This document shows, in pieces, positions 62,744 to 64,000 of a DNA stretch of 64,000 nucleotides. The notes beneath the pieces were generated by a model. That model was not told the DNA's origin and made no database searches. It was given only the letters and a program-made list of their open reading frames with translations. The stretch is taken from positions 24,418 to 88,417 of the forward strand of contig NZ_BBJO01000042.1 in the NCBI RefSeq assembly GCF_000739575.1. Reading direction: 5' to 3'. Made by a program: the position numbers and the translations under genes. Numbering within the stretch: position 1 is the stretch's first letter; every line of letters begins with the position of its first letter. Origin of the DNA: Halobellus rufus. GTDB lineage: Archaea; Halobacteriota; Halobacteria; Halobacteriales; Haloferacaceae.

Positions 62744-63693
62744 CACAGCGGGAGCGACGTGAACGAGAGGCCCACGGCGAACAGGGCGGCGTAGGCGGCG
62801 AGCAGTCGTCCCATCCGTTCGAGCGCCGGGTTCAACACGTCTCCGGCCGTCTCTTCGAGCATCGTCCGCGTGATCTCGACGGCGTACGGAAGCGTGAGGT
62901 ACGGGAGCGCGACCGCGACGGTGTATTCGGGCTGCTGGAGGAACCACGCGGGCACGGCGTACGCCAGCACCAGCATCGCGACGAACTCCGCGCGGGCGAC
63001 GCCGTATCCGAACCGGACGGCGAGCGTCCGCTTGCCCGTGGTCGCGTCCTCCTCCTTGTCGCGGACGTTGTTGACGACGAGGATGTCCGTCGAGAGCGCG
63101 GCGATCGGCAGCGCCGCGATCAGCGCGACCGTCGGGAGCGTTCCCGCGGGAATTCCGACCGCGAGCGGTTCCGCGAGGACCGCCGCTGCTTGGACGTAGT
63201 ACGTCCCCGCGACCGCGACGAGGCCGAAGAAGACGAACACGAACAGGTCGCCGAGGCCGTGGTAGCCCAGCGGGTACGGCCCGCCGGTGTAGGCGATGCC
63301 CGATGCGACCGAGAGCAGGCCGATCACGACGATAGGCGCGCCGCCGACGTAGACGAGGTAGGTTCCCAAGAGAATCGACGCCGCGAACGTGAGATACATC
63401 GCGCGCTTGACCGTCTCGGGGTCGATGAGGCCTCCCGAAGTGACTCGAGTGAACCCCTCGCGCGCCTCCGTGTCCGCGCCCTGCACGTGGTCGTAATAGT
63501 CGTTAGCGAAGTTGGTTCCGATCTGGATGAGGCCGGCACCGACGAGCGCCGCGAGCGCCGGCAGGGCGGCGAACACGCCGTCGTGGATCGCCAGGCCGGT
63601 GCCGACGATCACCGGCGACGCGGCCGCCGGGAGCGTCTGCGGCCGGGCGGCCATCACCCACGCCTGCCGCTTCGTGACGTCCTGCGTACTCAT
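62743..63693 (-). CDS. menA: 1,4-Dihydroxy-2-naphthoate polyprenyltransferase (MenA)
   Basis: The 316-residue UbiA-family membrane enzyme has the first Asp-rich prenyl-diphosphate motif NFANDYYDHVQGADTEAREG and the second NNVRDKEEDATTGKRTLAVR, separated by membrane helices. It prenylates dihydroxynaphthoate to make demethylmenaquinone. It is immediately upstream of menC (overlap TGATG), an operon of quinone synthesis genes. Confidence 0.95.
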   Translation of the reverse strand: MSTQDVTKRQAWVMAARPQTLPAAASPVIVGTGLAIHDGVFAALPALAALVGAGLIQIGTNFANDYYDHVQGADTEAREGFTRVTSGGLIDPETVKRAMYLTFAASILLGTYLVYVGGAPIVVIGLLSVASGIAYTGGPYPLGYHGLGDLFVFVFFGLVAVAGTYYVQAAAVLAEPLAVGIPAGTLPTVALIAALPIAALSTDILVVNNVRDKEEDATTGKRTLAVRFGYGVARAEFVAMLVLAYAVPAWFLQQPEYTVAVALPYLTLPYAVEITRTMLEETAGDVLNPALERMGRLLAAYAALFAVGLSFTSLPL

Positions 63694-63747
63694 TACTGCT
63701 CTGTGCGGTGGGCGAGCGCATGAAGCTTGCCATCCACCTTTTCCACG

Positions 63748-63768
63748 GAGGGGTCCTGCGGACCCCTC
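63748..63768. repeat. Perfect 9-bp inverted repeat GAGGGGTCC-TGC-GGACCCCTC
   Basis: Stem 63748-63756 pairs with 63760-63768 around a three-base loop. It is about 55 bp upstream of menA on the opposite side. A second GC-rich repeat (GGCCGC/GCGGCC) follows. Such hairpins recur between haloarchaeal genes; function unknown. Confidence 0.6.
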
Positions 63769-63972
63769 GGCGCAAAAACCTGGAGGAAAAAGGCCGCTAA
63801 ACTCGCGGCCTGCGGCCGCTCGTCGGCGGTGAACCGCTCGCTTCGCTCGCGGATGCTCAGTACAGGCTGTTCACGAATCGGTCACCTTGGTGGGTCGATG
63901 TGGATGGCGGGAGTGCCGATACGTAGAAGCCGGCGCGCTCAGACCGGGGGTTCCCGATGGATCCGACACGCA

Positions 63973-63997
63973 CTCCGGTTGGTACCGGAGGGGTTTT
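63973..63997 (+). terminator. Possible intrinsic-type terminator near the window end
   Basis: Stem CTCCGGT (63973-63979) pairs with ACCGGAG (63984-63990) around TGGT, followed by GGGTTTT. No clear gene ends just before it, so an unseen short RNA, or chance, is possible. Confidence 0.3.
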
Positions 63998-64000
63998 GTA

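Larger units (their letters stand above)
63694..64000. other. Gene-free tail with hairpin-forming sequences
   Basis: No coding frame is supported. It contains two strong inverted repeats, annotated separately, and the common haloarchaeal intergenic-type string around CGCTCGCTTCGCTCGCGG (63836-63853). The edge of the window cuts off what follows. Confidence 0.55.

Noticed and set aside
61609..63723. A 704-codon open frame on the plus strand across menC and menA
   Set aside because: It lies antisense to two well-supported genes, is arginine-rich and low in complexity, and is the usual product of high GC on the opposite strand.
1..64000. Mobile elements, prophage or plasmid integration genes
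   Set aside because: I found no transposase, integrase, capsid or replication genes and no flanking direct repeats around the catabolic blocks.

Overview
The window comes from a haloarchaeon (class Halobacteria). The evidence is high GC, very acidic proteins, archaeal TATA boxes about 25-30 nt upstream of start codons (mostly leaderless genes), lipobox substrate-binding proteins with Gly/Ser/Asp linkers, and lineage genes such as the SMC-like/RdfA cell-shape pair. About 60 genes are supported. I see no rRNA, tRNA, insertion sequence, prophage or CRISPR array.

Layout. 1-6.0 kb: 5' end of an acyl-CoA ligase, a UbiA-type prenyltransferase, an IclR regulator with a hexapeptide-repeat (gamma-carbonic-anhydrase-like) gene, a UspA protein, a soluble PAS chemotaxis transducer, a MaoC dehydratase and a small unknown. 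6.2-21.8 kb: a FAD monooxygenase, then a CoA-dependent beta-oxidation module (acyl-CoA dehydrogenase, CoA ligase, DUF35 protein, thiolase, 3-hydroxyacyl-CoA dehydrogenase/enoyl-CoA hydratase fusion), a Liv-type ABC importer, a second CoA ligase and an IclR regulator. 22.7-25.3 kb: SMC-like/RdfA pair. 25.4-32.5 kb: IclR, a LigM-like aromatic O-demethylase, an ACMSD/LigW-family amidohydrolase, an aldehyde dehydrogenase and a ThDP decarboxylase-like enzyme. 32.6-43.1 kb: two NitT/TauT-type ABC cassettes with the same mirrored layout, each with two permeases, separated by UspA, SDR and EamA genes. 43.4-46.4 kb: Rieske ferredoxin, another amidohydrolase, SLC13-like carrier. 46.5-57.2 kb: tungsten aldehyde oxidoreductase and a near-complete extradiol (meta) cleavage pathway ending in pyruvate and acetyl-CoA, with a third amidohydrolase and an IclR regulator. 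57.5-63.7 kb: housekeeping genes (glutamate dehydrogenase, pyrBI, menC-menA, two membrane microproteins).

How the genes may fit together (inference): aromatic acids are imported by the ABC systems, side chains are shortened by the CoA module, methoxyl groups are removed by the LigM-like enzyme, ring carboxyls are removed by amidohydrolase-family decarboxylases before or after ring opening, the ring is opened by the type I extradiol dioxygenase, and the product goes through dehydrogenase, decarboxylase, hydratase, aldolase and acylating acetaldehyde dehydrogenase. This resembles the bacterial vanillate to protocatechuate 2,3-cleavage route, here in an archaeon. The 4-oxalocrotonate tautomerase of the bacterial route is not in the window.

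Three genes (acyl-CoA dehydrogenase and two substrate-binding proteins) each carry a single missing base next to a short G/C run. Errors in the sequence are a more likely cause than three independent gene losses.
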